From the NCBI RefSeq assembly GCF_019132875.1, contig NZ_JAHSPF010000005.1:124001-188000 (forward strand): 64,000 nucleotides of DNA, read 5' to 3'. Each line of letters begins with the position of its first letter. Within the stretch, counting starts at the first letter, position 1. Positions 1 through 8,157 of this stretch are shown piece after piece. The position numbers and the translations under genes were made by a program. Below the pieces are notes generated by a model. The model ran no database searches. It was not told the origin of the DNA and was given only the letters and a program-made list of their open reading frames with translations. This DNA is from Erwinia phyllosphaerae. GTDB lineage: Bacteria > Pseudomonadota > Gammaproteobacteria > Enterobacterales > Enterobacteriaceae.

Positions 1-131
1 AGGTCGAAATAATCACAAAAAAAGTGCTTAAGGAAGAAATTCATATTCGCAAGCACGTTAATAAAGAAGAGTTTCAGCAGAAAGTCACTCTGCGTAATCA
101 GGAAGTTAAAATTACGAAACAGAAACCTTAA
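1..131 (+). CDS. YsnF/AvaK (DUF2382) domain protein, C-terminal fragment cut by window edge
   Basis: The open frame enters from the left edge (first full codon at position 3) and stops at TAA 129-131. The 42 visible residues are charged, with the alternating K/E/V pattern of a DUF2382 (YsnF/AvaK) C-terminus, for example KEEIHIRKHVNKEEF and a closing KITKQKP. The next gene starts 21 bp later on the same strand and carries the same type of domain, so the two look like a tandem pair of paralogues, probably co-transcribed. The function of the domain is unknown; it is known from stress-related proteins of soil and plant-associated bacteria. Family assignment rests on a short piece. Confidence 0.6.
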   Translation, partial: VEIITKKVLKEEIHIRKHVNKEEFQQKVTLRNQEVKITKQKP

Positions 132-152
132 CCTATTTACGAGGATCTATTT

Positions 153-1220
153 ATGTCACATGAAAAAATTGTCACCGCGTTTAACGAAGTTACTCAGGCG
201 GAAGCGGCAAAACAGAAATTGATCGTCGAAGGTATTGCAGAGAAAAACATTGATATCATCTCCGGTGAGAGATTACGCGTAGAAGATAAAGAGATCCGTC
301 ACCCAAGCTTCTGGCAGCGCCTGTTTGGCGATGACGTTGATGACAACTACGCCAGCGAATACAGCAAAGCCCTGCGCTCAGGCGGCGTGCTGCTGACCGT
401 TCGTGCACCGAAAGATGAAGCTGACCACATTGAACAGGAGTTAAGCGCCTTTGCTGCTGACTACTCTTCACTGAGCCACACGGACCGCGATCCGATTAAT
501 CGCAACTTTGCAGGCGAAACCAATGACCGTGGCCTGCTGTCCGGCAATCGCGATACGTCGTTAAATAACGATCTTAACACCACCAATAATATCGCGAATG
601 GCGGCACGCTGGCAGACGACACGCTGATGGATAACCGTGATGCCATCAACGAACGTGACGCATTAAGAAACGAGCAGGATTCGCTGATCAATCGCGACCG
701 TGCAGATATGGCCGTTTCCGAAACCAATCGTGATTCGCTGAAGCTGGCGGAAGAGCAGGTTGATATCGGCAAACGCCAGATTAACGACGGTTCCGTACGT
801 CTGCGTCGCTTTACGGTAGAAGATGAAGTCTCGGAAGATATTTCGCTGTTCGATCAGCATGCAGAAGTATTCCGTCACGCGGTAGATGAGCCAGCCTATC
901 TGAACGATGTGGACTGGTCAGATAAAACCATTGAGGTTGAGGAATCTCACGAGATCCCAACCGTGGCGAAAACCGCACGCATTAAAGAAGAAGTAGGCCT
1001 GCGCGGTGAAGAAACCGCCCGTGTTGAAACGGTGAAAGACAGCGTACGTCGTCAGGAAGTGGAAGTTGAGCATACCAATGAAAACCGTATGCAAAATAAC
1101 CTGACCGGCAGTAACAACGCGCTTAAAGATGACGTGACTCTTAACGAGAACCGTCTGCGTGAAAACGAGCTGACCGATGACAAAATGGCACCAAACAACT
1201 TGACCGACAAGAAGTACTGA
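153..1220 (+). CDS. YsnF/AvaK domain stress-type protein (355 aa)
   Basis: Three parts are visible. Residues 1-105 form an N-terminal domain like that of general-stress 17M-type proteins. Residues about 108-195 are an Asn/Asp/Arg-rich low-complexity linker with recurring NRD triplets, followed by a DUF2382 (YsnF/AvaK) domain (about 205-320) rich in E/V/R, and a polar tail. There is no signal peptide or membrane segment, so it is probably cytoplasmic. The ATG has the upstream purine run GAGGAT. A terminator follows directly, so this is the last gene of its unit. The molecular role of DUF2382 is not established; a stress or desiccation role is inference. Confidence 0.8.
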   Translation: MSHEKIVTAFNEVTQAEAAKQKLIVEGIAEKNIDIISGERLRVEDKEIRHPSFWQRLFGDDVDDNYASEYSKALRSGGVLLTVRAPKDEADHIEQELSAFAADYSSLSHTDRDPINRNFAGETNDRGLLSGNRDTSLNNDLNTTNNIANGGTLADDTLMDNRDAINERDALRNEQDSLINRDRADMAVSETNRDSLKLAEEQVDIGKRQINDGSVRLRRFTVEDEVSEDISLFDQHAEVFRHAVDEPAYLNDVDWSDKTIEVEESHEIPTVAKTARIKEEVGLRGEETARVETVKDSVRRQEVEVEHTNENRMQNNLTGSNNALKDDVTLNENRLRENELTDDKMAPNNLTDKKY

Positions 1221-1260
1221 TTCCCGGTAAGCTGACAACGCTTTAGTGGAAGATATGCAG

Positions 1261-1289
1261 CCCGCGTCCTGGTGACGCGGGTTTTTTTT
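1261..1289 (+). terminator. Rho-independent terminator after the YsnF-like gene
   Basis: A GC-rich stem (CCCGCGTC paired with GACGCGGG) is followed directly by a run of seven or more T on the + strand, 40 bp after the stop codon of the YsnF-like gene. Confidence 0.85.
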
Positions 1290-1365
1290 ATGCGGACGTA
1301 ACCATGAATCGCTGACCAATCTGTTCTTTGCGGCAGGCCAGTAACATGTAAAACCCCTTGCCAGA

Positions 1366-2649
1366 TTATCGTGACAGCAGCGCAGGCAGCAGCGACAGCA
1401 CCCATAGCAGCAGGCCGATAGCGCCGCCAACCACGGTGCCGTTAATGCGTATCCGCTGTAGATCCTTGCCGATATTTAATTCCACCTGATGCGACATATC
1501 TCTGGCATCCCAGCTTTTTACCGTATCGCTGATATGACGGCTTAAAAATTCTGAAAACTCCGGCGCGACGCTAACGGCGGCTTCTTCCATGTGCTGGTTC
1601 AGCGAAGTGCGCAGCTGGGCATCCTGGGTCAGCGTTTCGCCCAGCCACTGCGCAGCGGCGCTAACCTTGCCGTGCAGTACCGAATCTTCTTTATCCAGAT
1701 CCTGCTTCAGCCAGTTCCGCAAATCGCCCCAAATCTGGGCGATATAGGTGTTGAGCGCCTCATCCTGCTTCAGATAGGTTTTGATCTCTTCGGCTTTCAG
1801 CTCCATTTCCGGATCGCTGCGCAGCCGTTCAATCAGGCGCTGCACCGCACGGTTAAAGCCCAGACGCAGCTCGTGTGCGCCGTCCTGTTCGATATCATTG
1901 AGAATGGACTTCACCGCGTTCGCCGCCAGTTCGGCACTTTTTTCGCCAACCCATTCCGTCGGCAGCATTTTTTCTTTGATGGGATGCTCGCGCTTCAGCC
2001 AGCGCATCACCTGCTGCGCAATAAATTCGTGCGTGGTGGGCTTATTGACCAGATGCAGCAGCTGAGCAATTGCATCGTCGAGCAGCGCCTGATGACGGTT
2101 ATTTTTGGTCAGGCTTTCCAGCACCATTGCGGCAGACTGGGTTAAATCTACTTTATCGATCGCTTTATGAATGGCACGACGCATAAAAGCCTGGATACGC
2201 GAGTCATCGGCCAGATCCAGGAAGCCGCGCCCCACTTTTAACAGATAGCCGCTAAGCCTGGCGGCATTGGCTGGCGCACTCAGCCAGCCAGCAATAATCT
2301 GTGCCGGATCGTGACGGCGGATCAGCGCCAACAGCGAATCGGTATTAAGGAATTTGTCCTGCACAAACAGCGCAAGGTTATCGGCGATGCGATCTTTATT
2401 GCGGGGAATAATGGCCGTATGGCGACCAACCAGCGGGATGGGTACGCGACGAAACAGCGCGCTGACCGCGAACCAGTCCGCCAGCGCGCCGACCATTGCC
2501 GCTTCGGATACCGCTTTTAACGCGCCGATCCACAGGTTCGCCGGTCGCCATAAGGGATAAAGCACCGTCGCGATAAACAGGAGAGCCGCGCCGCAAAGCA
2601 GCAGCAGCGGCAGACGTTTGGCTTTCGCCAGTTCGGTTTCTTTGTTCAT
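1366..2649 (-). CDS. yjiN: DUF445 family inner-membrane protein (YjiN-like)
   Basis: 427 residues from the ATG at 2649 ([12 protein letters not shown]...), matching the usual length of E. coli YjiN. The longer in-frame extension upstream is ignored because it overlaps the divergent neighbour and is not protein-like. There is one hydrophobic segment near residues 18-38 and a C-terminal one ([20 protein letters not shown]), with a long helical, charged middle between. The family is a widely conserved membrane protein of unknown function; E. coli yjiN is an uncharacterised gene. Divergent from the LysE-type gene. No strong ribosome binding site is visible before the chosen start. Confidence 0.85.
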   Translation of the reverse strand: MNKETELAKAKRLPLLLLCGAALLFIATVLYPLWRPANLWIGALKAVSEAAMVGALADWFAVSALFRRVPIPLVGRHTAIIPRNKDRIADNLALFVQDKFLNTDSLLALIRRHDPAQIIAGWLSAPANAARLSGYLLKVGRGFLDLADDSRIQAFMRRAIHKAIDKVDLTQSAAMVLESLTKNNRHQALLDDAIAQLLHLVNKPTTHEFIAQQVMRWLKREHPIKEKMLPTEWVGEKSAELAANAVKSILNDIEQDGAHELRLGFNRAVQRLIERLRSDPEMELKAEEIKTYLKQDEALNTYIAQIWGDLRNWLKQDLDKEDSVLHGKVSAAAQWLGETLTQDAQLRTSLNQHMEEAAVSVAPEFSEFLSRHISDTVKSWDARDMSHQVELNIGKDLQRIRINGTVVGGAIGLLLWVLSLLPALLSR

Positions 2650-2749
2650 AAAAGCGTAGCCCGGTTTAACCTTATAAAAAAACAACGCCATCAGGATGGC
2701 AGAAAAGAGCGGTTGCTGTAGTTTATTTATTTTTGTAGCGAGGAAAAAA

Positions 2750-3370
2750 ATGGACGCGAACCTGATTGCAGTAGCCACGATATCCGGCGCGCTGGCGCTG
2801 GGCGCGATGAGCCCCGGCCCCAGTTTTATTCTGGTGGCGCGCACGGCGGTCGCATCTTCACGACGCGCGGGTATGGGCGCGGCATTGGGAATGGGCATGG
2901 GAGCAGTTGTGATTGCGCTGGTTGCCTTGCTGGGCTTGCATACGCTACTGGCGGCGGTGCCGTGGCTATGGCTGACGTTAAAAACCGTGGGCGGCCTCTA
3001 CTTGCTGTGGATGGCGTTTAAGATGTTTCGCCATGCCCATAAGCCACTGGATGTGGACAAGAACGCCAGCGCGGGCAAAAGCTTTCGCCGTGCATTGATG
3101 AGCGCTTTTCTCACGCAAATCAGCAATCCGAAAACGGCGGTAGTTTTTGCCGGGATCTTCGCTGCACTGCTGCCGAGCCATATCACGCCAGCGATGTATG
3201 TAGCATTGCCGACTGCTGCGCTGGTTGTGGATGGTTTGTGGTACGCCTTTGTGGCCTACGCGCTGTCTTCCAGCGGCCCGCGTAAAACTTATCTGCGTTA
3301 TAAGGCCGTATTTGATCGTATTGGCGGTAGCGTAATGGCGGCGCTGGGGGTTAAGCTGATTGTGAAATAG
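2750..3370 (+). CDS. LysE/RhtB family amino-acid exporter
   Basis: 206 residues starting at the ATG preceded by GCGAGG. The N-terminus has the signature [16 protein letters not shown] typical of the LysE/RhtB (threonine/homoserine/lysine efflux) family, and about six hydrophobic segments are visible, including a central [18 protein letters not shown] helix. Family members export amino acids or related metabolites across the inner membrane by proton exchange. The substrate cannot be read from the sequence. The gene stands alone, divergent from the DUF445 gene. Confidence 0.88.
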   Translation: MDANLIAVATISGALALGAMSPGPSFILVARTAVASSRRAGMGAALGMGMGAVVIALVALLGLHTLLAAVPWLWLTLKTVGGLYLLWMAFKMFRHAHKPLDVDKNASAGKSFRRALMSAFLTQISNPKTAVVFAGIFAALLPSHITPAMYVALPTAALVVDGLWYAFVAYALSSSGPRKTYLRYKAVFDRIGGSVMAALGVKLIVK

Positions 3371-3497
3371 CGGATTGCCGAAAATGAGGGAAATAGCCAG
3401 GTTTCTATGAGTTGTGGCGACAGGGGCAGGGAACTCGAGCGGGTCGTAGCCATCCGTGGCCGGGGAAGGCAGGCGAGGGGACAGCCTCGCCAGCTTA

Positions 3498-4004
3498 TTA
3501 AGAGATAAACTGTTTACTCTGTTTTAAGACCAGGTCGCAGGCCTTGGTTTTCACCTTTTTGCCCAGCTCCGTATTACCCAGGCTTTTCAGGTTCACCTGC
3601 TGGTCGCTGCCGGTATTCAGTAATCCCATCAGGCCCTGTTTATAGTCGGTAGTTTCCTGCGCTTTGGTGGTATCGGTCAGGCCCAGTTTGCTCATCAGCT
3701 GATCTTTAACCGAGCTAACGTTGTTGTTCACCACGTTATTCTGCACGCAGTATTGCAGCACGCCTGCGGCATTGGTCATGCTGTTGGAACTGAGCTGCTG
3801 GTTGCCGCCGTTCAGCAGGCCGCTCAGCGCGCCTAATGAAGTTGTGCCGTTTTGTCCGCTGTTCGCGGTAGTGCCAGAGTTGTTCTGGCTCAGCGAATTC
3901 GCTGCGCTGCTAAGCTGATCCTGCCAGCTGGCAGCAGAAGCCACACCGGCAAACAAGGATGAAGAAACCGTCAAGGCCAAAGCTATCTTAGTTGCTGCTT
4001 TCAT
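3498..4004 (-). CDS. yjjA: YjjA-like DUF2501 periplasmic protein
   Basis: 168 residues with a clear Sec signal peptide (MKAATKIALALTVSSSLFAGVASAA, cleavage after ASA). The mature part is rich in Asn/Gln/Ser and carries the YCVQNNV and KACDLVL motifs with two cysteines expected of DUF2501. Function unknown. In E. coli yjjA lies next to opgB; here opgB is about 23 kb away, with leuX and the accessory blocks between them. Confidence 0.88.
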   Translation of the reverse strand: MKAATKIALALTVSSSLFAGVASAASWQDQLSSAANSLSQNNSGTTANSGQNGTTSLGALSGLLNGGNQQLSSNSMTNAAGVLQYCVQNNVVNNNVSSVKDQLMSKLGLTDTTKAQETTDYKQGLMGLLNTGSDQQVNLKSLGNTELGKKVKTKACDLVLKQSKQFIS

Positions 4005-4326
4005 TTTTATACCCTATTTGAATTGTCCGGCGCGATCCAACCCCGTCTCGCACCGATCTCCACAGTCGGACTACGGGATCTACATGGAGTTCCCGGCGGA
4101 GCGGTGTGCTGGTTCAGGTAGGGGTGATTTAAGAGTAGTCCTGGGCGCGGGAGAGAGTCGGATAACACATGGGGCTGTGAGTATGCGAGATTTCCATTTG
4201 CTGGAGTAAAGATAAGCGGCATGATTCAGTGTTGATAGCCTATGGCAGCTAAGCCTGGAAATGAGGCTGCATGAAAGATGGGATGGCGTTTTTTTCAGCG
4301 GTTGCGCATTTGCCTGCGGATAGGGG
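4005..4326. other. Intergenic region without a gene
   Basis: About 320 bp between yjjA and the leuX promoter. I see only weak short frames with no ribosome binding site and no recognisable product. Confidence 0.6.
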
Positions 4327-4354
4327 TTGCGGAAACAGAGGGTAAAGGTATAAT
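4327..4354 (+). promoter_or_regulatory. Probable leuX promoter
   Basis: TTGCGG (-35) and a perfect TATAAT (-10) are separated by 16 bp. The tRNA begins 28 bp after the -10, leaving a short 5' leader as usual for tRNA precursors. Read by eye; not tested. Confidence 0.6.
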
Positions 4355-4382
4355 CCACAACGTTTTCCGCATACCCTTCAGT

Positions 4383-4467
4383 GCCGAAGTGGCGAAATCG
4401 GTAGACGCAGTTGATTCAAAATCAACCGCCGCAAGGCGTGCCGGTTCGATTCCGGCCTTCGGCACCA
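4383..4467 (+). tRNA. leuX: tRNA-Leu (CAA), leuX
   Basis: Acceptor arm GCCGAAG pairs with CTTCGGC and is followed by an encoded CCA. The anticodon stem is GTTGA/TCAAC around loop TTCAAAA, giving anticodon CAA. The long variable arm and the TTCGATTCC T-loop fit a class II leucine tRNA. The sequence is nearly that of E. coli leuX, a known integration site for P4-type islands. The integration repeat starts inside its T arm. Confidence 0.97.
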
Positions 4468-4518
4468 GTATCCTGTCCATCCCCGTCCGGGGAAGTCCAA
4501 AAAAACCTTTAAAATCAA
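4448..4518 (+). repeat. attL-like direct repeat (leuX 3' end plus flank)
   Basis: About 70 bp that recurs at the right end of the island with a one-base gap and a few mismatches. It covers the tRNA T arm and acceptor end (ATTCCGGCCTTCGGCACCA) and continues past the tRNA through GTATCCTGTCCATCC to TTTAAAATCAA. Confidence 0.85.
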
Positions 4519-4574
4519 TATGCAGCCTGATTTTATCATCCGGCGTCGTCCGAGCACATCCGTTGCAATCCAGA

Positions 4575-4627
4575 CCCCACTGGGGGCATAATTGGGAGCA
4601 TCCCCACTTCGATAAGAAATGTGCCCC
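4575..4627. promoter_or_regulatory. Candidate integrase arm-type sites
   Basis: Two direct GGGGGCATAATTGGGAGCAT-type elements and an inverted TGTGCCCC lie just inside the left end. A similar GGGGGCACAAATGGGGGCAC pair lies just inside the right end at about 12690-12709. Repeats of this kind next to att sites are common in islands with P4-type integrases. Binding is inference. Confidence 0.4.
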
Positions 4628-5053
4628 AAAATCATGACGCGCCTCGCGTCTTTTTTGTGTTCGTGCTTCCTGGTGCCTACTTTTCGCGCAATGGGTTTCC
4701 TTCCCTTGCGCCTGTCGACTAATGGTGGCCCGGTAGGGGCTTCTCACGAAGCGCCGGTTTTCAATGTTGCCGGTTACGACAACCCTGTCTGGACCACCAC
4801 CAATGAAATTGGCGTTTCTAGTGGTAGCTTTAACCAGCTAACCCTGAAGTCTGCCACTATGGTCGCAACCCTTATCCCTGCATGCTTGCAGTTCACCTTT
4901 TTATTTGCCGCCGTGCGCCGTGCCGACACCGCCGCCCGTCCCTGCATGCTGCGCACTACTGTCGAAACCGAATCCGCCGCCCGCCGTCTGCTGGCCCGCG
5001 ATTACGTGCTGTCCTTTGCCGGTCGCCTGCCGCTCTGCGAGGTGGCTGCATGA
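4619..5053 (+). CDS. P4-type Ash / Icd-like host cell division inhibitor family protein
   Basis: 144 residues. The C-terminal 50 carry the family hallmark: a FLFAAVRRADTAARPC block followed by ARRLLARDYVLSFAGRLP. Such proteins sit upstream of the alpha gene in P4-like satellites and are annotated Ash or Icd-like; in P1 and P4 the icd/kil products block septation. The N-terminal half is not conserved in my memory of the family and the true start could lie further in. The next gene overlaps its stop by 4 bp (ATGA), so they are translationally coupled. Confidence 0.7.
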   Translation: MCPKIMTRLASFLCSCFLVPTFRAMGFLPLRLSTNGGPVGASHEAPVFNVAGYDNPVWTTTNEIGVSSGSFNQLTLKSATMVATLIPACLQFTFLFAAVRRADTAARPCMLRTTVETESAARRLLARDYVLSFAGRLPLCEVAA

Positions 5054-5316
5054 ATACTCTGTCAGCCCGACTCAACAACCACGACAGCTACCCCATTCCG
5101 CACGCCGATTTCCTGCGCCTTCAGCATGCCCACAGCGTGGGCGTGACCGTGCTCGACATGCTGAACGTTATCGAATGTTCCGGTAACCGCCGCAGCGGCC
5201 CGGACGGGGATGCGCTGGCGTCCGTGGTGGCGCTGCTCACCGACCAGCTCGGTAAAGTGGTCAGCACCTGTGAATCCGTCATGCTTAACGATATGGAGGT
5301 CTCCCGTGACAGCTAA
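5050..5316 (+). CDS. Small P4-satellite protein (88 aa), function unknown
   Basis: 88 residues from the ATG overlapping the stop of the Ash-like gene. It is cytoplasmic in character, with a helical C-terminal half (ASVVALLTDQLGKVVSTCES). Position between the Ash-like gene and the alpha operon is typical of the small ORFs of P4-like satellites. Its end overlaps the GTG start of the next gene by 11 bp, so the genes form one tight operon. I do not recognise a function. Confidence 0.65.
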   Translation: MNTLSARLNNHDSYPIPHADFLRLQHAHSVGVTVLDMLNVIECSGNRRSGPDGDALASVVALLTDQLGKVVSTCESVMLNDMEVSRDS

Positions 5317-5653
5317 CAATTTTAATAATCAGTCCTGCCTGCCCGTTGAGGTGCGCACCGCCGTATACCGCCGTGCCGTGGCCCAGGGCTACCTGTCCGC
5401 CTGCGAGCACTACGGCCTCGACGTCTCCGCCTCGCTTGACGAAGTGCAGATGACCATCGCGCTGGAGCTGGAGGGCTATTACGTACGTAAATACGGCCCG
5501 GAAAACGGCATGGACATGGCCTGCACCATGCTCAGCGAAATGGTACAGCCTGACGTGCTGGTCGCCGCGCCGCGCCTGACGCGCATGGGGGAAACTATGA
5601 TGGATGAACTGCTGTGCGGCCGCCTGGCCGCGTCCAAAGCCACGCTGCATTAA
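5306..5653 (+). CDS. P4-satellite protein upstream of alpha (Orf106/epsilon-region type)
   Basis: 115 residues from GTG 5306, preceded by GGAGG at good spacing inside the end of the upstream gene. Helical and soluble, with motifs RRAVAQGYLSACEHYGL and GMDMACTMLSEMV. In P4 the genes immediately before alpha are the derepression protein epsilon and orf106; this gene occupies that place, but I cannot tell which it corresponds to. It ends 9 bp before the alpha start codon. Confidence 0.65.
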   Translation: MTANNFNNQSCLPVEVRTAVYRRAVAQGYLSACEHYGLDVSASLDEVQMTIALELEGYYVRKYGPENGMDMACTMLSEMVQPDVLVAAPRLTRMGETMMDELLCGRLAASKATLH

Positions 5654-5662
5654 GGGGGCCGC

Positions 5663-7981
5663 ATGAAACATATCGTCACCGACACCGTGCGCGCCGCCGC
5701 CGGTCACTGGCCTCAGCTGCTGCCCGCGCTGGGTATCAGTATCAACGCCGCCGGACAGCACTCGCCGTGCCCCGTCTGCGGCGGCAAAGACCGCTTCCGC
5801 TTCGACAATCAGGCCGGGCGTGGGACGTGGGTCTGCAACCAGTGCGGCGCGGGCGACGGGCTGGCGCTGGTTGAAAAGGCGCTGGACGTGAACACAAAGG
5901 AAGCCGCCTGCCGCGTGGCCGGGCTGATTGGCACGCTGCCGGTTAAGCTGGTGCAGGCACCCACGGAGAAAACGGACAAGGAAAAGGGGCAGGCACGCCT
6001 CAGGGCGGCAAAGGAAGCCGTCCGGCTTGTCGCCGGTGCGAAAGCGCAGGCCGATAACGCCTACCTGACCGGCAAGGGGCTGGCTGACGTATCCTCCCTG
6101 ACGCTGACCACCGCAAAGCGCATCAGCGACACCACGTATCAGCCGGGTGACCTGATTGTGCCGCTGACGGACTTTACCGGTGAAACGGTCAACGCCCAGC
6201 TGGTTAACGCCAACGGCATCAAGCGCACGCTGGCGGGCGGTCAGGTGAAAGAGGCTTTCCACCGCCTGGGCGAACCCGGCGACACGCTCTGGCTGACCGA
6301 GGGCTACGCCACCGGCCTGACCGTGCACCGGCTGACCGGCCAGGCGGTTTACGTTGCCCTGAGCGCCAACAACCTGCCCGCGCTGGCCGAACGCCTGCAC
6401 GCGGAATACCCGGAGGCGATAATACTGATTGCCGCTGATAATGACGAGAACGGCACCGGCCAGCTGCGCGCCGAATCGGCCGCGAAGCGTTGTAACGGCA
6501 AACCGGCATTACCACCCGTCACCGGCGACTGGAACGACGTCTTCCAGGCAGAAGGCGAAATAGCTGCTCAGGCGATGCTGACCGCGTTCACGCAGCCGAA
6601 AGCGCTCAGCCCGTTTGAGTCGGTGAGCGAGGCCGACCTGAAGGCCATGAGCGCCAGCCAGAAGGCGGAGCTGCTGGCCGCGCACTACCTCAATACGCTG
6701 GCCGTGCCGGTTGTGGGTGAAGACCTCTGCCGCTATGAGGGCGGCGCGTGGCAGGTGCTGCCGTACCGCGTGCTCAGCCGGGAAATCGCCGCGCTGTTTC
6801 AGAAGGTGCGCGCGCCGTTCTCCGCCACCGGTATCGGCGGCATCGTGGACACCCTCAAGCTGATGGTGCCGCAGATGGGCGCGCCGGCCCGCCGGCTGAT
6901 TGGCTTTCGTAACGGCGTGTTTGACACCGTAACCGGCACCTTCGGCCCGCATAAAAAAGAGCACTGGCTCAGAACCATCAACAGCGTCGACTACACCACG
7001 CCCAAGGCGGGCGAGAATCTGGCAGACGATGCCCCGAATTTCTGGCAGTGGCTGACGCGGGCGGCCGGGCGTAATGAGGCGAAGCAGGAGCGTATCCTCG
7101 CGGCGTTATTTATGGTGCTGGCGAACCGCTACGATTGGCAGCTGTTCCTTGAGGTCACCGGCCCCGGCGGCAGCGGGAAAAGCGTGATGGCCTCGATTGC
7201 GCGCCTGCTGGCAGGCGAGGACAACACCACGGCGGCGACTATCGACACGCTGGAATCATCGCGGGAACGCGCCAGCGTGGTCGGCTACTCGCTGATTATC
7301 CTGCCCGACCAGGAAAAATGGAGCGGCGACGGCGCAGGCATCAAGGCGATTACCGGCGGCGACGCCGTGGCGATTGACCCGAAGTATCGCGACGCCTACT
7401 CAACCCACATTCCGGCGGTAATACTGGCGGTGAATAACAACCCGATGCGCTTCAGCGACCGCAGCGGCGGCGTCTCCCGTCGCCGGGTTATTTTGCCGTT
7501 CCCGGACGTGATACCGGCAAACGAACGTGACCCGCAGTTGCTGGAAAAGATTGCCGGAGAGCTGGCGGTTATCGTGCGTCACCTGATGCAACGATTTACG
7601 AAACCGGACGATGCCCGCGAACTGTTGCAGGCGCAGCAGTCGTCGGAGGAGGCGCTGGAAATCAAGCGCAGCGCCGACCCGCTGGTTGACTTCTGCGGCT
7701 ACCTGACGCCGCTGAGTACCCCGACCGGGCTGTTTATCGGCAACGCGAACATACGTCCGATGAATCCGCGTCGCTATCTCTATCACGCCTACCTGTCCTT
7801 TATGGAGGCCAGAGGCCATCAGCACCCGATGAGCCTGACGGCGTTCGGCCAGGCGGTGCCGCAGACGCTGAATGAGTACGAGATAGAGCTGCTGAAGCGC
7901 AAGACAAAGAACGGTATCCAGACCAGCCTGGAGCTGAGCGAAGACTGCGAGGCAGACTGGCTGCCCCGTTGCGATACATAA
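5663..7981 (+). CDS. P4 alpha-like replication protein (primase, SF3 helicase)
   Basis: 772 residues, close to the 777 of phage P4 alpha, so full length. An N-terminal zinc finger is visible (C36, C39, C58, C61). The primase active-site motif EGYATG starts at E214, followed by an acidic ADNDEN patch around D259. The SF3 helicase P-loop GPGGSGKS is at 500-507, and a C-terminal winged or origin-binding part follows. P4 alpha makes primers, unwinds DNA and binds origin iterons, allowing satellite replication independent of host DnaA/DnaG. GGGGG precedes the ATG. No cnr copy-number gene follows. Conserved catalytic residues argue for an active enzyme. Confidence 0.93.
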   Translation: MKHIVTDTVRAAAGHWPQLLPALGISINAAGQHSPCPVCGGKDRFRFDNQAGRGTWVCNQCGAGDGLALVEKALDVNTKEAACRVAGLIGTLPVKLVQAPTEKTDKEKGQARLRAAKEAVRLVAGAKAQADNAYLTGKGLADVSSLTLTTAKRISDTTYQPGDLIVPLTDFTGETVNAQLVNANGIKRTLAGGQVKEAFHRLGEPGDTLWLTEGYATGLTVHRLTGQAVYVALSANNLPALAERLHAEYPEAIILIAADNDENGTGQLRAESAAKRCNGKPALPPVTGDWNDVFQAEGEIAAQAMLTAFTQPKALSPFESVSEADLKAMSASQKAELLAAHYLNTLAVPVVGEDLCRYEGGAWQVLPYRVLSREIAALFQKVRAPFSATGIGGIVDTLKLMVPQMGAPARRLIGFRNGVFDTVTGTFGPHKKEHWLRTINSVDYTTPKAGENLADDAPNFWQWLTRAAGRNEAKQERILAALFMVLANRYDWQLFLEVTGPGGSGKSVMASIARLLAGEDNTTAATIDTLESSRERASVVGYSLIILPDQEKWSGDGAGIKAITGGDAVAIDPKYRDAYSTHIPAVILAVNNNPMRFSDRSGGVSRRRVILPFPDVIPANERDPQLLEKIAGELAVIVRHLMQRFTKPDDARELLQAQQSSEEALEIKRSADPLVDFCGYLTPLSTPTGLFIGNANIRPMNPRRYLYHAYLSFMEARGHQHPMSLTAFGQAVPQTLNEYEIELLKRKTKNGIQTSLELSEDCEADWLPRCDT

Positions 7982-7997
7982 GCTATACGAAAAGACC

Positions 7998-8016
7998 AAA
8001 CCGGCTCCGGCCGGTT
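7998..8016 (+). terminator. Hairpin after the alpha gene
   Basis: AAACCGGC and GCCGGTTT pair around a short loop 16 bp after the alpha stop codon. There is no strong T run, so it may be a weak terminator or an mRNA end stabiliser. Confidence 0.5.
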
Positions 8017-8085
8017 TGTGCCATAAGCGGAAGTTACAAACAATCAACAAAAGCTTTGTAAAACTGGGAAACCTTCTGAGATGAA

Positions 8086-8111
8086 AAGAGGCTCGAAAAT
8101 TCGGGCCTCTT
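8086..8111 (-). terminator. Hairpin downstream of the borosin-type gene
   Basis: A near-perfect stem (AAGAGGCTCGAA with TTCGGGCCTCTT) lies about 50 bp after the stop codon on the minus strand and is followed there by a short T-rich stretch. It could serve convergent transcripts from both sides. Confidence 0.55.
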
Positions 8112-8157
8112 GTTACTGAGGTAACAGTGTCAAAAAGCGTGAATGGAAGTTCCCACC

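Noticed and set aside
4080..4358. 92-residue frame on the minus strand over the leuX promoter
   Set aside because: No ribosome binding site, overlaps the tRNA promoter, and the composition is not protein-like.
4530..4618. Search for an integrase gene at the left end of the island
   Set aside because: The gap between attL and the Ash-like gene is too short, and no R-H-R-Y motif frame is visible on either strand.
5285..6400. 371-residue frame antisense to the alpha gene
   Set aside because: Gly/Arg/Ala/Gln-rich shadow of GC-rich P4 DNA; the sense strand encodes a recognised protein with intact motifs.
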